A stretch of DNA of 64,000 bases from Caldicellulosiruptor hydrothermalis 108 (GCF_000166355.1 NC_014652.1:2652501-2716500); one strand, 5' to 3'. Shown: positions 33,605 to 43,197, counted from the stretch's first letter. Notes: generated by a model from the sequence alone, not told the origin. A program made the numbers and translations.

Positions 33605-34948
33605 GTTTGTAGCCTTCCCTTTGGGGATTGAAACAAAAACTTTGTGGAAAACTAAGTATTTACAAAAGTGGTTTGTAGCCTTCCCTTTGGGGATTGAAAC
33701 CACATCGAAAATGCGGGTAATATTTTTATACTACCGTTTGTAGCCTTCCCTTTGGGGATTGAAACAGAATCGAAGTCATGAAACTTGCAGCTTTGTTTCC
33801 TAGTTTGTAGCCTTCCCTTTGGGGATTGAAACCACTTGCTACAGCACTTGTTATGTCACTGCCTGCATGGTTTGTAGCCTTCCCTTTGGGGATTGAAACA
33901 TGCATATCCCTCTCCGAGCACCCAATTATTAGTTTGTAGCCTTCCCTTTGGGGATTGAAACACGTTGCAAAGCGGTATAGGGGACATGGGCTTGAATGTT
34001 TGTAGCCTTCCCTTTGGGGATTGAAACAAATTATAAATGCTATGGGCCAAATTAAGGTAAGGTTTGTAGCCTTCCCTTTGGGGATTGAAACATGTTAACT
34101 CAATGTATCCTTTTGTTATGAGAAATAGTTTGTAGCCTTCCCTTTGGGGATTGAAACTCATTACCATCTCTTAAAGTAAAAAGCAAACTTAGTTTGTAGC
34201 CTTCCCTTTGGGGATTGAAACTCATTACCATCTCTTAAAGTAAAAAGCAAACTTAGTTTGTAGCCTTCCCTTTGGGGATTGAAACTATAATCTTAGTTTT
34301 ATCTTCTAATGTTTGTGCTTGGTTTGTAGCCTTCCCTTTGGGGATTGAAACTAATATCTGATTTGGAGACTATTACCTTCTCTTTGGGTTTGTAGCCTTC
34401 CCTTTGGGGATTGAAACTTACACCATTATCGTTAATTACTAACTCATAAGTTTGTTTGTAGCCTTCCCTTTGGGGATTGAAACCTATTTTACTCGGTATT
34501 AATTTTCACCATTTTACTCGTTTGTAGCCTTCCCTTTGGGGATTGAAACTCTAGACGAAAATATTGAAGCTATTGTAGAATATGAGTTTGTAGCCTTCCC
34601 TTTGGGGATTGAAACTTACGCAATGAGAGTTCAAACCATCAAGACTATGACTGTTTGTAGCCTTCCCTTTGGGGATTGAAATACCCTTCGTCAAAATTAT
34701 TGATTTTTTTCAATTCAGTTTGTAGCCTTCCCTTTGGGGATTGAAACGGGTAGGGGCCCCAAACGAGCCCTTTGGGCGAGCTTGGCTTGTAGCCTTCCCT
34801 TTGGGGATTGAAACATCAATATGTTTAGTTGTCGTTAGAAAAGGCGGTGGTTTGTAGCCTTCCCTTTGGGGATTGAAACTTGATATCAACAAGTGCTTGA
34901 ATTCTGTGGAAACCATTGGTTTGTAGCCTACCCTTTGAAGATTAAAAA
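33605..34948 (+). CRISPR. CRISPR array 2 (21 repeats, 20 spacers)
   Basis: Thirty-base repeats start at 33605, 33671, 33736, 33803, 33870, 33932, 33998, 34062, 34128, 34192, 34256, 34322, 34388, 34454, 34520, 34586, 34653, 34718, 34785, 34850 and 34919. This array uses the variant CCTTCCCTTTGGGG. Spacers are 32-37 nt. Spacers 9 and 10 (34158-34191 and 34222-34255) are identical. The repeats at 34653 and 34785 have single changes, and the last (34919) is degenerate, as expected at the oldest end. Confidence 0.97.
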
Positions 34949-35074
34949 AATGAAACTGTGAGACCGCTTTTGTGGTATAATTAAATTGGACAAAAAATAA
35001 AACAAACTCAGCATCTTTGGCTGCAGAGTGTAGAATTTTATTCTGAAAAATTCATAAGTCGGAGTGAAATTGCC

Positions 35075-36028
35075 TTGAGCTCTGAAATTCCACCAATGGA
35101 GCATGATACCACTTTTAAGTTCTTGCTCAAAGACAAAAAAGAGCTACTTGTGCTTGTAAAAGACATTCTCAGATACAGCTGGGCAGATGAAATAGATGAG
35201 GAGTCTATAGAATTTGATGACAGCGAATTTGTAACACAGCAGCTATCCCAGCTCAGAGCCGATATTGTTGCAAAAGCAAAGCTAAAAGGAAGAGAAGTAT
35301 ATTTTTATATCCTGATAGAGAACCAGTCGACAGTGAAAAGGGATATGGCACAGAAGATACTGAAGTACATGGTAAGCCTGTGGTGGAAGGAACTTAGCAA
35401 AGGGGCAGAGAACCTTCCGCCTGTTATACCCATAGTTGTGTACAACGGAACAAAGGAAAAATGGAATCTTTCTACTGATTTAATGGAAGCATTTGAGACT
35501 TTCAAGGATGATGTATTCAGATACAGAGTAGTAGATGTGTCTGAAGTAGATGTCAAAAAGATTCTTCAAGAGGAGAAGGACTTGCTAACGCCGATAATAT
35601 TTTATTTAGAGCAGGTAAGAGAAGACAGGGATGAGCTTATAAGAAGGCTTTTAGAGGTTGAGAAGAATGTAGAGAAACTGAGCAATGAGAACGTAGACAG
35701 ATTTTTAAGGTGGGCATATTACATAATACGACCGAGGCTGCTGGAAGAGCAAAAAGAGGAGTATGAAAGGGTAGCAGAAAGAGTTAAACAAGGGGGTGGC
35801 AAAAATATGGGTGAATTTATATCAAATGTAGCAAGACTTCTTGATGAAGCAAGAGCAAAAGATTTCAACCTTGGACTGCAACAAGGTTTGCAACAAGGTA
35901 TTCGTGAAAGTCAAATTAGAATAGCTAAGAAGATGATACAAAAGGGTATAAGAGATGAAGAGATAGCAGAGCTGACCGAACTTGATATTGAGGAGATAAA
36001 GAGATTGAGAAAAGAGCTTTTGAATTGA
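35075..36028 (+). CDS. Rpn/YhgA-like PD-(D/E)XK nuclease family protein
   Basis: The 317-residue protein starts HDTTFKFLLKDKKELLVLVKDIL, then FVTQQLSQLRADIVAKAKLKGREVYFYILIENQSTVKRDMAQKILKYM, which carries the Asp and the Glu-x-Gln of the nuclease core of the transposase_31/Rpn group. A C-terminal helical tail has Gln-rich repeats (GLQQGLQQG) and DEEIAELTELDIEEI. Rpn proteins are linked to recombination-promoting DNA cutting. It begins at a TTG after GGAGTG, with a TATAAT box near 34975. It is the intact relative of the fragment at 24256, and like it sits at the distal end of a CRISPR array. Confidence 0.85.
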   Translation: MSSEIPPMEHDTTFKFLLKDKKELLVLVKDILRYSWADEIDEESIEFDDSEFVTQQLSQLRADIVAKAKLKGREVYFYILIENQSTVKRDMAQKILKYMVSLWWKELSKGAENLPPVIPIVVYNGTKEKWNLSTDLMEAFETFKDDVFRYRVVDVSEVDVKKILQEEKDLLTPIIFYLEQVREDRDELIRRLLEVEKNVEKLSNENVDRFLRWAYYIIRPRLLEEQKEEYERVAERVKQGGGKNMGEFISNVARLLDEARAKDFNLGLQQGLQQGIRESQIRIAKKMIQKGIRDEEIAELTELDIEEIKRLRKELLN

Positions 36029-36042
36029 CAGCAAGAGAATTT

Positions 36043-36094
36043 AACCACAAGTGGCTTTAGAGTTAAAAAGCGGCTTGTGGTTTTTGTTTTTTTA
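36043..36094 (+). terminator. Terminator of the Rpn-like gene
   Basis: AACCACAAG pairs perfectly with CTTGTGGTT around a 22-base loop, followed by TTTGTTTTTTT. Confidence 0.85.
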
Positions 36095-36276
36095 AAGCAA
36101 GAGTAATACAGATTATAGTTTTTGAATATTATTCAAAAGATGACTTATATTATTTCCATTTTGATCAAAAGTCATATCTGTCGACCTCCGGTGGCAAAAT
36201 TTTAAGATTTAATTTGTATGCGATTTCAGAATTGCAGCACATGGATTTGGCAAAACTTCTGGCAGCAGCTGGATAG
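36083..36276 (+). pseudogene. Possible C-terminal gene remnant
   Basis: A frame without a start codon runs from the terminator's T-run to a TAG at 36276 and reads FEYYSKDDLYYFHFDQKSYL, then STSGGKILRFNLYAISELQH, ending MDLAKLLAAAG. The composition looks like real protein, but no ATG, ribosome site or family is visible. It may be the end of a gene deleted when the region was rearranged, or chance. Confidence 0.25.
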
Positions 36277-36404
36277 ACGGAAGGGTTCGATAGGTCTTTA
36301 TCGATTGATTTTTTTTGGCTGATTTGAGTTTTTTACAGATGTTTTGATATGAAAATATTTACAGGAATGTATAAATTAGATATAATAAAATTAAGCTTTG
36401 ACGT

Positions 36405-36500
36405 GTTTGTAGTCTTCCCTTTGGGGATTGAAACCGTCTACTTCTAAAATTTTATCTTGATAATCCGATTGTTTGTATCCTGCCCTTTGGGAATTGGTTG
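36405..36500 (+). CRISPR. Relic CRISPR fragment (2 damaged repeats, 1 spacer)
   Basis: A repeat with one change (GTTTGTAGTC) lies at 36405-36434, a 36-nt spacer follows, and a strongly changed repeat (GTTTGTATCCTGCCC) lies at 36471-36500. No leader precedes it. It is separated from array 2 by the Rpn gene. Confidence 0.8.
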
Positions 36501-36540
36501 CAGTTTGAGGGATTTTGTGATTTTTTGTTTGTGATTTAAC

Positions 36541-36588
36541 AAAAAAGCCACAGACATTAACTTGTTTTGTTATTGCCTGTGGCTTTAA
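36541..36588 (-). terminator. Terminator of the CARF-RelE gene
   Basis: On the minus strand AAAGCCACAG pairs with CTGTGGCTTTT and is followed by a T-run. It lies about 20 bases past the stop at 36609. Confidence 0.8.
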
Positions 36589-36608
36589 AGTTTTTAAGCT
36601 TAATTTTT

Positions 36609-37835
36609 TCACTCTTCCTCAATATCTATTTCAACTAATTTATTTTTATCCATATCTATCATCTTTTTTCCTTTTGCAATTTTCTCGCAGTCATCTTCAT
36701 ACTCATCATGTTTAAGCCAGATTTTGTATATAGATAAGACGCTGTTGATATTGTCGAAATCATAGGCGCATCTGAATACAAATTTACTGCCATTTGATAC
36801 CCCTTTGTAAATATATGGTTTATTTATCCCCCAAGTTTCATTGTGTTGCAGTTCTCCTTTTAAACCTTGATACTCCCTGTAATTTTTGAAATACAATTTT
36901 ACCTTCTTTATAAGTTCCATTAACTGATTATGAATAAAATTCTTATACTGTTCATTTTTATTTATTAATTCTTTTACCTCTGTACTTACCTTTATTGTTG
37001 TATTGATGTAATCTTCAAAAATAAACTGTGCAAAAGCATTTGGGCTTACAATCTCTTGCCCATCAACTACTATTTTTTCGAAGAAATACGGCATTGTGTC
37101 TACAACTTCTTTTTCAGCTTCACTAAGTTCTTGATAACTTAGCTGCCCAGCTTTCAGCAAGTTAGCTATAAAATTTTTGTTTTTTGCAATTAAATCAAAA
37201 TTTATTTCAATAGGAATTGGGGGCACAACAAGCAACTTTTGATCTTTTTCGTACATATACCCAGATGGATAACCAAAAAGAGCACCTGCAACATATCCCA
37301 GATAAGTCATGTATTTGTAGCCACCAATTGGTGCAAAAAAAGTTGTTTCTTTTGAACCCTTTAATAGTTCTTTTGCAACAACTTGCATAAAATTCCCCAA
37401 GGACCTTTGCAATTTCACTTCATTTGAGACATCCACATCTTCTACCTCTGCCATAAAAACTGTTGAACCTTCAAAAATAAGTTCTATTACTTTTTTATTA
37501 ATTAGCGCAGCCATAATGCCATCTGGAGTATCAGAATGTATAATCGAAACACTAAATTTGTCATCCAATAATTCTTTTTCTTTTAGACCATTTAGCATTG
37601 AAAATTCAGCACTTACTTGATTGGGTTTTTCTTTGACCAATCTTTGTATTTCTTCATCTGTTATTTCTTTTTCTTTACATATCTCAGTCAAAACTTTGTT
37701 CAAATCCTGACCCTTGTATGAGTTTTTATTTTCATAGAATTCTTTAAAATATTCATAAAAAACATTGCTCTTTTTTTCACTTGAGAAAAATACTGAAATT
37801 CCACCTGTCATAACAATGTTAGAATATTTTGGCAT
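36609..37835 (-). CDS. CARF-domain protein with RelE-like C-terminus (Cami1-like mRNA interferase)
   Basis: The 408-residue protein has an N-terminal region like the APE2256-type CARF proteins: NIVMTGGISVFFSS, VSIIHSDTPDGIMAALIN, IGGYKYMTYLGYVAGALFGYPSGYMYE, LLVVPPIPIEINFDLI. The C-terminal 80 residues read like a RelE ribosome-dependent RNase: YREYQGLKGELQHNETWG, then GSKFVFRCAYDFDNINSVLSIYKIWLKHDEYE, matching the RelE pattern of L-x-G, R-x-x-Y, then I-x-x-I-x-x-H-x-x-Y. CARF domains bind cyclic oligoadenylate made by Cas10, so this is a candidate type III effector that cuts mRNA on the ribosome. It lies between arrays and near the III-A operon. ATG 37835 follows AAGGAG. The RelE assignment is by pattern only. 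Confidence 0.7.
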   Translation of the reverse strand: MPKYSNIVMTGGISVFFSSEKKSNVFYEYFKEFYENKNSYKGQDLNKVLTEICKEKEITDEEIQRLVKEKPNQVSAEFSMLNGLKEKELLDDKFSVSIIHSDTPDGIMAALINKKVIELIFEGSTVFMAEVEDVDVSNEVKLQRSLGNFMQVVAKELLKGSKETTFFAPIGGYKYMTYLGYVAGALFGYPSGYMYEKDQKLLVVPPIPIEINFDLIAKNKNFIANLLKAGQLSYQELSEAEKEVVDTMPYFFEKIVVDGQEIVSPNAFAQFIFEDYINTTIKVSTEVKELINKNEQYKNFIHNQLMELIKKVKLYFKNYREYQGLKGELQHNETWGINKPYIYKGVSNGSKFVFRCAYDFDNINSVLSIYKIWLKHDEYEDDCEKIAKGKKMIDMDKNKLVEIDIEEE

Positions 37836-37916
37836 TAAAATATTCTCCTTTCTTTATCTTAGTGTTTTGACAATCCTTTTTTGCCCATACAGACGTTCTT
37901 GCTACCTGAGCTATTT

Positions 37917-39308
37917 TTATGGAAACTTTATCAGTATCAAATTCTTTGTCTCTTTCGCAAACTCCAAAAGCCTTTCTGAAAATCCTGTTCTGCTAAAGAG
38001 AATATAAAGTTCTTTTTTCTCAGGAAATACCTTTACATTTTCTGCTTTTTTCTTAAGGTTAAAAAATACATCAATATCAATTACATTTTGCGAATATTTG
38101 CATTCACCAAAAACAACATGACCTGTATTTTTACCAATTCCTACTATATCAATCTCCGACTTTGAATCCCACCACTTGCCTACTCTGTCTAACTGAATAT
38201 CAATCTCTTTTGTTTTTATTAAATCCATTAAAATTTGCCTGCAAATTTCTTCATAAACAAAACTTATGTGATTTGTCACAATTTTTGACTTGATATTTTC
38301 AACTACATATTTAGTATTGTCAAGTTCTAATTGTTCTCTGTAGGGATATACAAACTTAAACCAGAAATCTATAAAATTATCGTTTATAAAATATAACCCT
38401 CTTTTGCTCTTTTCTGGATACTCCTCTGTTATTGGAACTTCTCTTCTTACAATATCAAGGTCCATCAAAGTATTCAAATACTTTGTAAGTTTTGTTTGCG
38501 CTACAGAAAGGCTCTGGGCAATCTGGCTGAGTTTATGGTTTCCAAGCGCAATGCTTTTAATTATCGAAAAATAGCTTCCTACCTCATGAACTTCCTTTTC
38601 AAGCAAAAATACAGGCTCTTCATATAAGAAGCTCTGTCTGCTTAGAATATTTTCTTCAATTGCCTTGTAAATATCGCCTTCAAACTTGAACATCTCTAAA
38701 TATTTTGGAACCCCGCCAACGATGGAATATATCCATATAAATTGGTCCTCTGACACTTCAGGAAAAAATTCTTTTGCTTCTTTGAATGAAAACTGCTTTA
38801 GCTTTATTTGTCCTGTTCTTCTACCGTACAAAGGACTTGAATAAGAAAGAGCATGTTCTTGCATCATTCCCACCAAAGAACCACTCAAAATAAGCATAAA
38901 ACTGTGGTTTTTTAGCTTTTCATCCCAGATTCTTTGAACAACCGAAGCAAAAGCTGGGTTTGTTTTGCACAAGTTTTGAAATTCATCAAATACTATCACT
39001 ACTTTTTTACCAATTTTTGAATTTACTATAACATCAAAAATATCATCCCAACCTACACCAGATAATCTTTCAATCAAAGGATTTTTTAAAAAATTGCTTA
39101 CAGCTTTTTTAAAATACTCTATGTTTTGATTCTCCGCCTCTTCAGAAGCCAAAAAATAAATAGCAGGCTTGTGTTGAATAAATTTTTTAATAAGTGCAGT
39201 CTTGCCAATTCTCCTTCTTCCATAAATAACAACAAGCGATGAATTTTGCTCTCGATACTGTTTCTCTAAAAAATTAAGTTCTTTGCTGCGGTTTATAAAT
39301 CTTCTCAT
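37917..39308 (-). CDS. AAA ATPase of the archaeal/DUF234 type
   Basis: The 463-residue protein begins MRRFINRSKELNFLEKQYRE, has Walker A VIYGRRRIGKTALIKKF, Walker B VVIVFDEFQNL and the family's SGSLVGMMQEHALSYSSPLYGRRTGQIKL. A winged-helix part follows (KLSQIAQSLSVAQTKLTKYLNTLMDLDIVRREVP). The C-terminal DUF234 nuclease-like domain holds the KSEIDIVGIGKNTGHVVFGECKYS motif (Asp, Glu-x-Lys). Such proteins are common in thermophiles and may be toxin- or defence-related; their role is not proven. ATG 39308 follows GAGGTGA. A perfect ACTTTAAAGT-centred palindrome overlaps its promoter. A relative lies at 50752-52137. Confidence 0.85.
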   Translation of the reverse strand: MRRFINRSKELNFLEKQYREQNSSLVVIYGRRRIGKTALIKKFIQHKPAIYFLASEEAENQNIEYFKKAVSNFLKNPLIERLSGVGWDDIFDVIVNSKIGKKVVIVFDEFQNLCKTNPAFASVVQRIWDEKLKNHSFMLILSGSLVGMMQEHALSYSSPLYGRRTGQIKLKQFSFKEAKEFFPEVSEDQFIWIYSIVGGVPKYLEMFKFEGDIYKAIEENILSRQSFLYEEPVFLLEKEVHEVGSYFSIIKSIALGNHKLSQIAQSLSVAQTKLTKYLNTLMDLDIVRREVPITEEYPEKSKRGLYFINDNFIDFWFKFVYPYREQLELDNTKYVVENIKSKIVTNHISFVYEEICRQILMDLIKTKEIDIQLDRVGKWWDSKSEIDIVGIGKNTGHVVFGECKYSQNVIDIDVFFNLKKKAENVKVFPEKKELYILFSRTGFSERLLEFAKETKNLILIKFP

Positions 39309-39326
39309 AAAAATCACCTCATGTTT

Positions 39327-39359
39327 ATTATACTCTATTTTATTATACTTTAAAGTATA
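39327..39359 (-). promoter_or_regulatory. Promoter with a perfect 16-bp palindrome upstream of the ATPase gene
   Basis: TATACTTTAAAGTATA (39344-39359) overlaps the position of the -35 box of a promoter whose TATAAT is at 39327-39332. A similar ACTTTAAAGT core is repeated upstream of the related gene at 50752. A repressor site is likely, perhaps for the winged-helix part of the protein itself. Confidence 0.5.
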
Positions 39360-39547
39360 TTTTGTGTGTCAGCGTGAAGATTATCTTCAATATCATATCA
39401 TCTTTATTTTTTTCTTTTTAAACAATTTTGTTCTTTTCTCTTTACTTGTCAAAAACATTTTTTAGAGATGTTTGATGTGAATGCTGCTAGTTTTTGAGTC
39501 TGTTTAGAATTGAATAAAATGTATTTTCCTTGCCTTGATTAGTTATA

Positions 39548-41341
39548 TTAAAGAGTTCTCAGAAATTCAAGCACAGCATCGTTTGCATTTTGGACATAGA
39601 TAGGCAACGGTACTGCTTCTAAGCCAATTGCATCATAGCTTACAAGTAGCCAGCATCCTTTTTTGAACTTGAATGTCTGCTTGAACATATCTTCACTAAT
39701 ACCAAAAGCATCTGTTATTCTCTCCTGGTCAGACTTTCTCGGGAGCTTGCTGACAAAGTATGTATGCGGCTGTGCCATAATATTGGTGTTAAGGTAAGTA
39801 ATCCTCTGGGTTGCAATACCTATCCCCAAGCCAAATTTTCTTCCTCGCCTTGCTAAGTGCATCACAACCTCACTTGAACGCTCGTATGAATCCTTTGCAT
39901 CCTGTGGAATGAACTCATCAGCCTCGTCAAATATGAAACTTACAACAGGGTCAATCTTGCCGCTTCTGCGCCTGTCTTCAAAAATTGCCATGCCAATCTG
40001 ATATGCAAGATTTCGCAGCTCGTCCGGGTCATGCGACTGGAATATTATAAGCGCTTTGTCGTCTGGTCTGTTGAGGATATCAATAAGTTTTTTCTGGTCA
40101 ATAACATTTTCATTTGAAAATCCAAACTCTTTAAGTTCCTCATACCTCTTTTTCAGCTCATTTATAAAAAGCTCTAAATTAGAACGCGCTATTGAACCAA
40201 GAGTTTCATCAGAAAGATACTTGCTTTCTATATGCTGAATAAGCGCATAGCAAACATTAGCATTCAAAGGATTTGTCTTTTTTAAAAGCTGTTCATAAAG
40301 TTTTTTTACCGTTGCTTCACTTTTCCCTAAATTCCCTTTTAAAAGCGTTCTTTCATGCATTCTGGCAAAATCAGCAACAGCTATGTCGCCACTCTGCCAA
40401 ATCTTTACTTTTCTGCTGTTCAGAATCTTATAAAATGCCTTTTTGAATAAATCTTTATACCCTACAAGCCCTTTGGGATACAGTGCAGAGTTTACAACAT
40501 CAATTGTTGCTTTTTTCAAAAGTTCTTTGTACTCAGGTGAGTTTCTATCTGCTTTCATAAGCGATACTAACGAACCTACAAATGTTTTTTCACCAATACC
40601 TATAATCATACTATTTTCAAGCTTTACCAAAAGGTCAATAAGCAGGGTTGAATATTCACCCATTAGGTCAAATATAACAATTTTCACAGGAAGATTTGAT
40701 TCTGTTAATATTTTTCTTACAAGAGTGCTGAGAAGATTTGATTTTCCTGCCCCGGTAAAGCCAAACACGCCAAAGTGCACTCTCAAAAGCTCTTCGACTT
40801 TAAGCAAAATTTTTACATTTTTATCTCTTATCAGATGTCCAATTTCAATAACATCGCCACTTTTGTCTATATCATGGTTCAGAATACGATTTGTCAACTC
40901 CTCATCAAGCAAGAACGCCTCTGCACCAACCATGGGAAGATTTGACTCTATCCCTATCGAAATACTTTGGTCGCTGTCGATTATAATCTCAAAATTTGTC
41001 GGAATTGCAAGGCATTTTATCTTTGTTGCATCGTCCAAAGGCTCATCCTCTTGCTCTTCCCAGTCGCGATAAATATTTTCGGCTGCTTCTGTCAAAAATC
41101 CCGGATACCCGGAAAGGTCATTGTCAAGTCCATAATGAAGCGGTACTACAGATGTAATTTCTAATATGCAGTATCGAATCTTGTCAGATGTTGACGAAAA
41201 ATTCTGAACAGCCAGAAGCGCACCTTCTTTTATTTCATTCATTGCCTTTTTTGTATATGCAAACCAGATTTCAGCTCTGTATCTTGAATATACGTCGCTA
41301 TCATATTTCATCATGCGCCCAACAATCTCTGTATTGAACAT
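39548..41341 (-). CDS. HerA-type DNA translocase ATPase (DUF87)
   Basis: The 597-residue protein has an N-terminal barrel (HAS-like) part, Walker A FGVFGFTGAGKSNLLSTLV, VKIVIFDLMGEYSTLL, Walker B VVSFIFDEADEF, and the arginine-bearing RSSEVVMHLARRGRKFGLGIGIATQR typical of hexameric HerA/FtsK pumps. HerA works with the nuclease NurA in end resection, and in some bacteria the pair acts against phage. The preceding gene encodes a NurA-domain protein, 5 bases away, so they form an operon. ATG 41341 follows GAGGAGTGA. Substrate and role here are inferred. Confidence 0.85.
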   Translation of the reverse strand: MFNTEIVGRMMKYDSDVYSRYRAEIWFAYTKKAMNEIKEGALLAVQNFSSTSDKIRYCILEITSVVPLHYGLDNDLSGYPGFLTEAAENIYRDWEEQEDEPLDDATKIKCLAIPTNFEIIIDSDQSISIGIESNLPMVGAEAFLLDEELTNRILNHDIDKSGDVIEIGHLIRDKNVKILLKVEELLRVHFGVFGFTGAGKSNLLSTLVRKILTESNLPVKIVIFDLMGEYSTLLIDLLVKLENSMIIGIGEKTFVGSLVSLMKADRNSPEYKELLKKATIDVVNSALYPKGLVGYKDLFKKAFYKILNSRKVKIWQSGDIAVADFARMHERTLLKGNLGKSEATVKKLYEQLLKKTNPLNANVCYALIQHIESKYLSDETLGSIARSNLELFINELKKRYEELKEFGFSNENVIDQKKLIDILNRPDDKALIIFQSHDPDELRNLAYQIGMAIFEDRRRSGKIDPVVSFIFDEADEFIPQDAKDSYERSSEVVMHLARRGRKFGLGIGIATQRITYLNTNIMAQPHTYFVSKLPRKSDQERITDAFGISEDMFKQTFKFKKGCWLLVSYDAIGLEAVPLPIYVQNANDAVLEFLRTL

Positions 41342-41346
41342 TCATT

Positions 41347-43197
41347 TCACTCCTCATCATCAAACTTGAGGCTATCTCGGAATTTCCTAAAAGTCATATT
41401 GAGCGGGTCTTTTCTGTAAAGCTGCTGACTGCTCTGGATTATACCCTTTGCAAATCTCAAGAGGGTTTTAGCACCTCTGTCTGCCTTGTGAAGCGGTTCT
41501 GGATAGCCAATCACTTCAGGAAAATGGTTTCTTGTAAGAACGTCCAAAAAATAGATGTTCATCGCCTGGCCCCAATTTATAACATTTTTATCAATGTGAA
41601 TAAAAGGTGATATCCTTCCAAGCTTGCTGTTGTTGACCAACTCTACATCCAGAAACTGCTTGTCAAGGGCTGGATGTAAAAGCCTCTCAACAAAAATGGC
41701 ATGACCCATCTTGCACTGATTTTTTAATCTTTGCAGATAAAACTGAGCTATTGACTTTGCAAATATTCTATCATCTGAAACTATGTGGCCTTTCACGCCT
41801 GTGATGTTGTTGTTCCTGTCCACAAACAAAGTGGTAAACGCAGAGTCGAACTCAACAGAAGACCACGGGGCACAAAGCTCAGTGCTCAAAGCTGCGCAGT
41901 TTTCGAAAACAAGCCTGTCGCTCATGGCTATCTGTAAGTTATTTGTTTTAAAATTTTCCTCGACAATTTGCAGCATATTCTGGCTTGAAAGCACATTCAA
42001 AAAATTTCGACAAAAATAGCGCGATTTTGAGTCTTTCACTATCCCAATTAAAAAGACATTCTTCTCCCAGCACTTTTCAATCAGGGCTCTTATGCCAATT
42101 GATATTAAAAAACTTATATCATCGTGAGAAATTAGCTTTTTTATATTGCTCTTTTCAGATAAATTCGAAAACTCTAATGCTGTCGGATTTTTTCGGACAA
42201 ATATTTGGTTGCAGATATAATCAAAAAAGCTTACAAGATAGTTCCATCGTTGGGATAAGTTTACCAATAGCTTTATTCCTGCTACTTTATCATCTTCCAC
42301 AACACCTGTTGCATTCAAAAATTTTATAATTTCTTTTATATCATCTATGGAAAGCTGGCAGATTTCCGCAAGTTCCTTATATGTAAAGAAGGTTTTCTGA
42401 TTTTGGCTGCAAATCTCATCTAATTTTGACAAAAGCAGTGCATAGCTGCGATATTTTTTCTTTGAAGGCACTCCAAGTTCTTTATTGTACGGATGTGAAA
42501 GTGCAATGATAACGTCTGACAACTTTATTGTGTCGTTAAGATACTTATATCCCAGATAGTTTGTATTCTTATAATTTACATATGGTACTCTTAAAAGTGT
42601 GCTTGGTGCTAAGTCCAAAAGAATTATCTGCGGCATATCAACTGTTGATGATGACACAACATGGTAAGCTAGGTAAACCTCTGCAAGCTTCATCAGAGAT
42701 GTGTGAAGGTTTAATATCTCTTGTACATCTTTGTCTGAGTAAAACTGCATCTGATTTAGCTCGTGCGAATTTGCCACAAACTCTATCTCGTAAGGATAAA
42801 CCGGAAGATGCGCCATCATAGTTACATCCCGAGCAAAGTCCCATCGCTCATACTTGATTTTTTCACCCTCATGCTTGATTATTATTTTTCCTCTTGCTCC
42901 ATAAGCGCCTGCAAAGAAGGTTATAAAATTGCTACCTTCATCTTTAATGCATGTTCCGTCTATTGCAACAAAGTTTATCTCATTTTTGCCAAAAAATCCC
43001 TCTATCTTTTGCCTGAGATTGTGCCTGAAAGGCTGGCTTTCAAAATATTTTCTCCAGTCGATTATGTAGTCTTTCAATATTCTGCTGTAAAAGTCTTGCA
43101 GGTGCTTTAAACTTTTCTCCAAGTTCTCATCATATCTTTTCATTGAGGTTTTTATAGAATCTTTCCAGTATCCATACATCTGAGAGAGCTTGGACAT
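41347..43197 (-). CDS. NurA-domain nuclease, partner of HerA
   Basis: The 616-residue protein has a NurA domain: the first metal-binding Asp in INFVAIDGTCIKDEG, FFAGAYGARG, then a long insertion with a small winged-helix-like part (KTFFTYKELAEICQLSIDDIKEIIKFLNATG). A later acidic segment GHIVSDDRIFAKSIAQFYLQRL leads to the C-terminal HFPEVIGYPEPLHKADRGAKTLL, where a conserved His, Glu and Asp complete the site. It is longer than archaeal NurA (about 340-450). The frame allows a TTG at 43203; the ATG at 43197 has AAAGGT about 10 bases upstream. It heads the nurA-herA operon. Confidence 0.75.
   Translation of the reverse strand: MSKLSQMYGYWKDSIKTSMKRYDENLEKSLKHLQDFYSRILKDYIIDWRKYFESQPFRHNLRQKIEGFFGKNEINFVAIDGTCIKDEGSNFITFFAGAYGARGKIIIKHEGEKIKYERWDFARDVTMMAHLPVYPYEIEFVANSHELNQMQFYSDKDVQEILNLHTSLMKLAEVYLAYHVVSSSTVDMPQIILLDLAPSTLLRVPYVNYKNTNYLGYKYLNDTIKLSDVIIALSHPYNKELGVPSKKKYRSYALLLSKLDEICSQNQKTFFTYKELAEICQLSIDDIKEIIKFLNATGVVEDDKVAGIKLLVNLSQRWNYLVSFFDYICNQIFVRKNPTALEFSNLSEKSNIKKLISHDDISFLISIGIRALIEKCWEKNVFLIGIVKDSKSRYFCRNFLNVLSSQNMLQIVEENFKTNNLQIAMSDRLVFENCAALSTELCAPWSSVEFDSAFTTLFVDRNNNITGVKGHIVSDDRIFAKSIAQFYLQRLKNQCKMGHAIFVERLLHPALDKQFLDVELVNNSKLGRISPFIHIDKNVINWGQAMNIYFLDVLTRNHFPEVIGYPEPLHKADRGAKTLLRFAKGIIQSSQQLYRKDPLNMTFRKFRDSLKFDDEE

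Noticed and set aside
33856-34167. Open frames of 60-100 codons on the minus strand across array 2, with a repeated QSPKGRLQT/FNPQREGYK motif
   Set aside because: They are translations of the CRISPR repeat and its regular spacing, not genes.
36179-36190. TGTCGACCTCCG as a fifth CRISPR leader upstream of the relic repeats at 36405
   Set aside because: Only seven bases (TGTCGAC) match the leader palindrome. No promoter or conserved 3' part follows.
39548-41341. Plus-strand frames over herA (for example about 210 codons at 40443-41072)
   Set aside because: They are Ser/Phe-rich shadows of a conserved minus-strand gene and have no ribosome site or motif.
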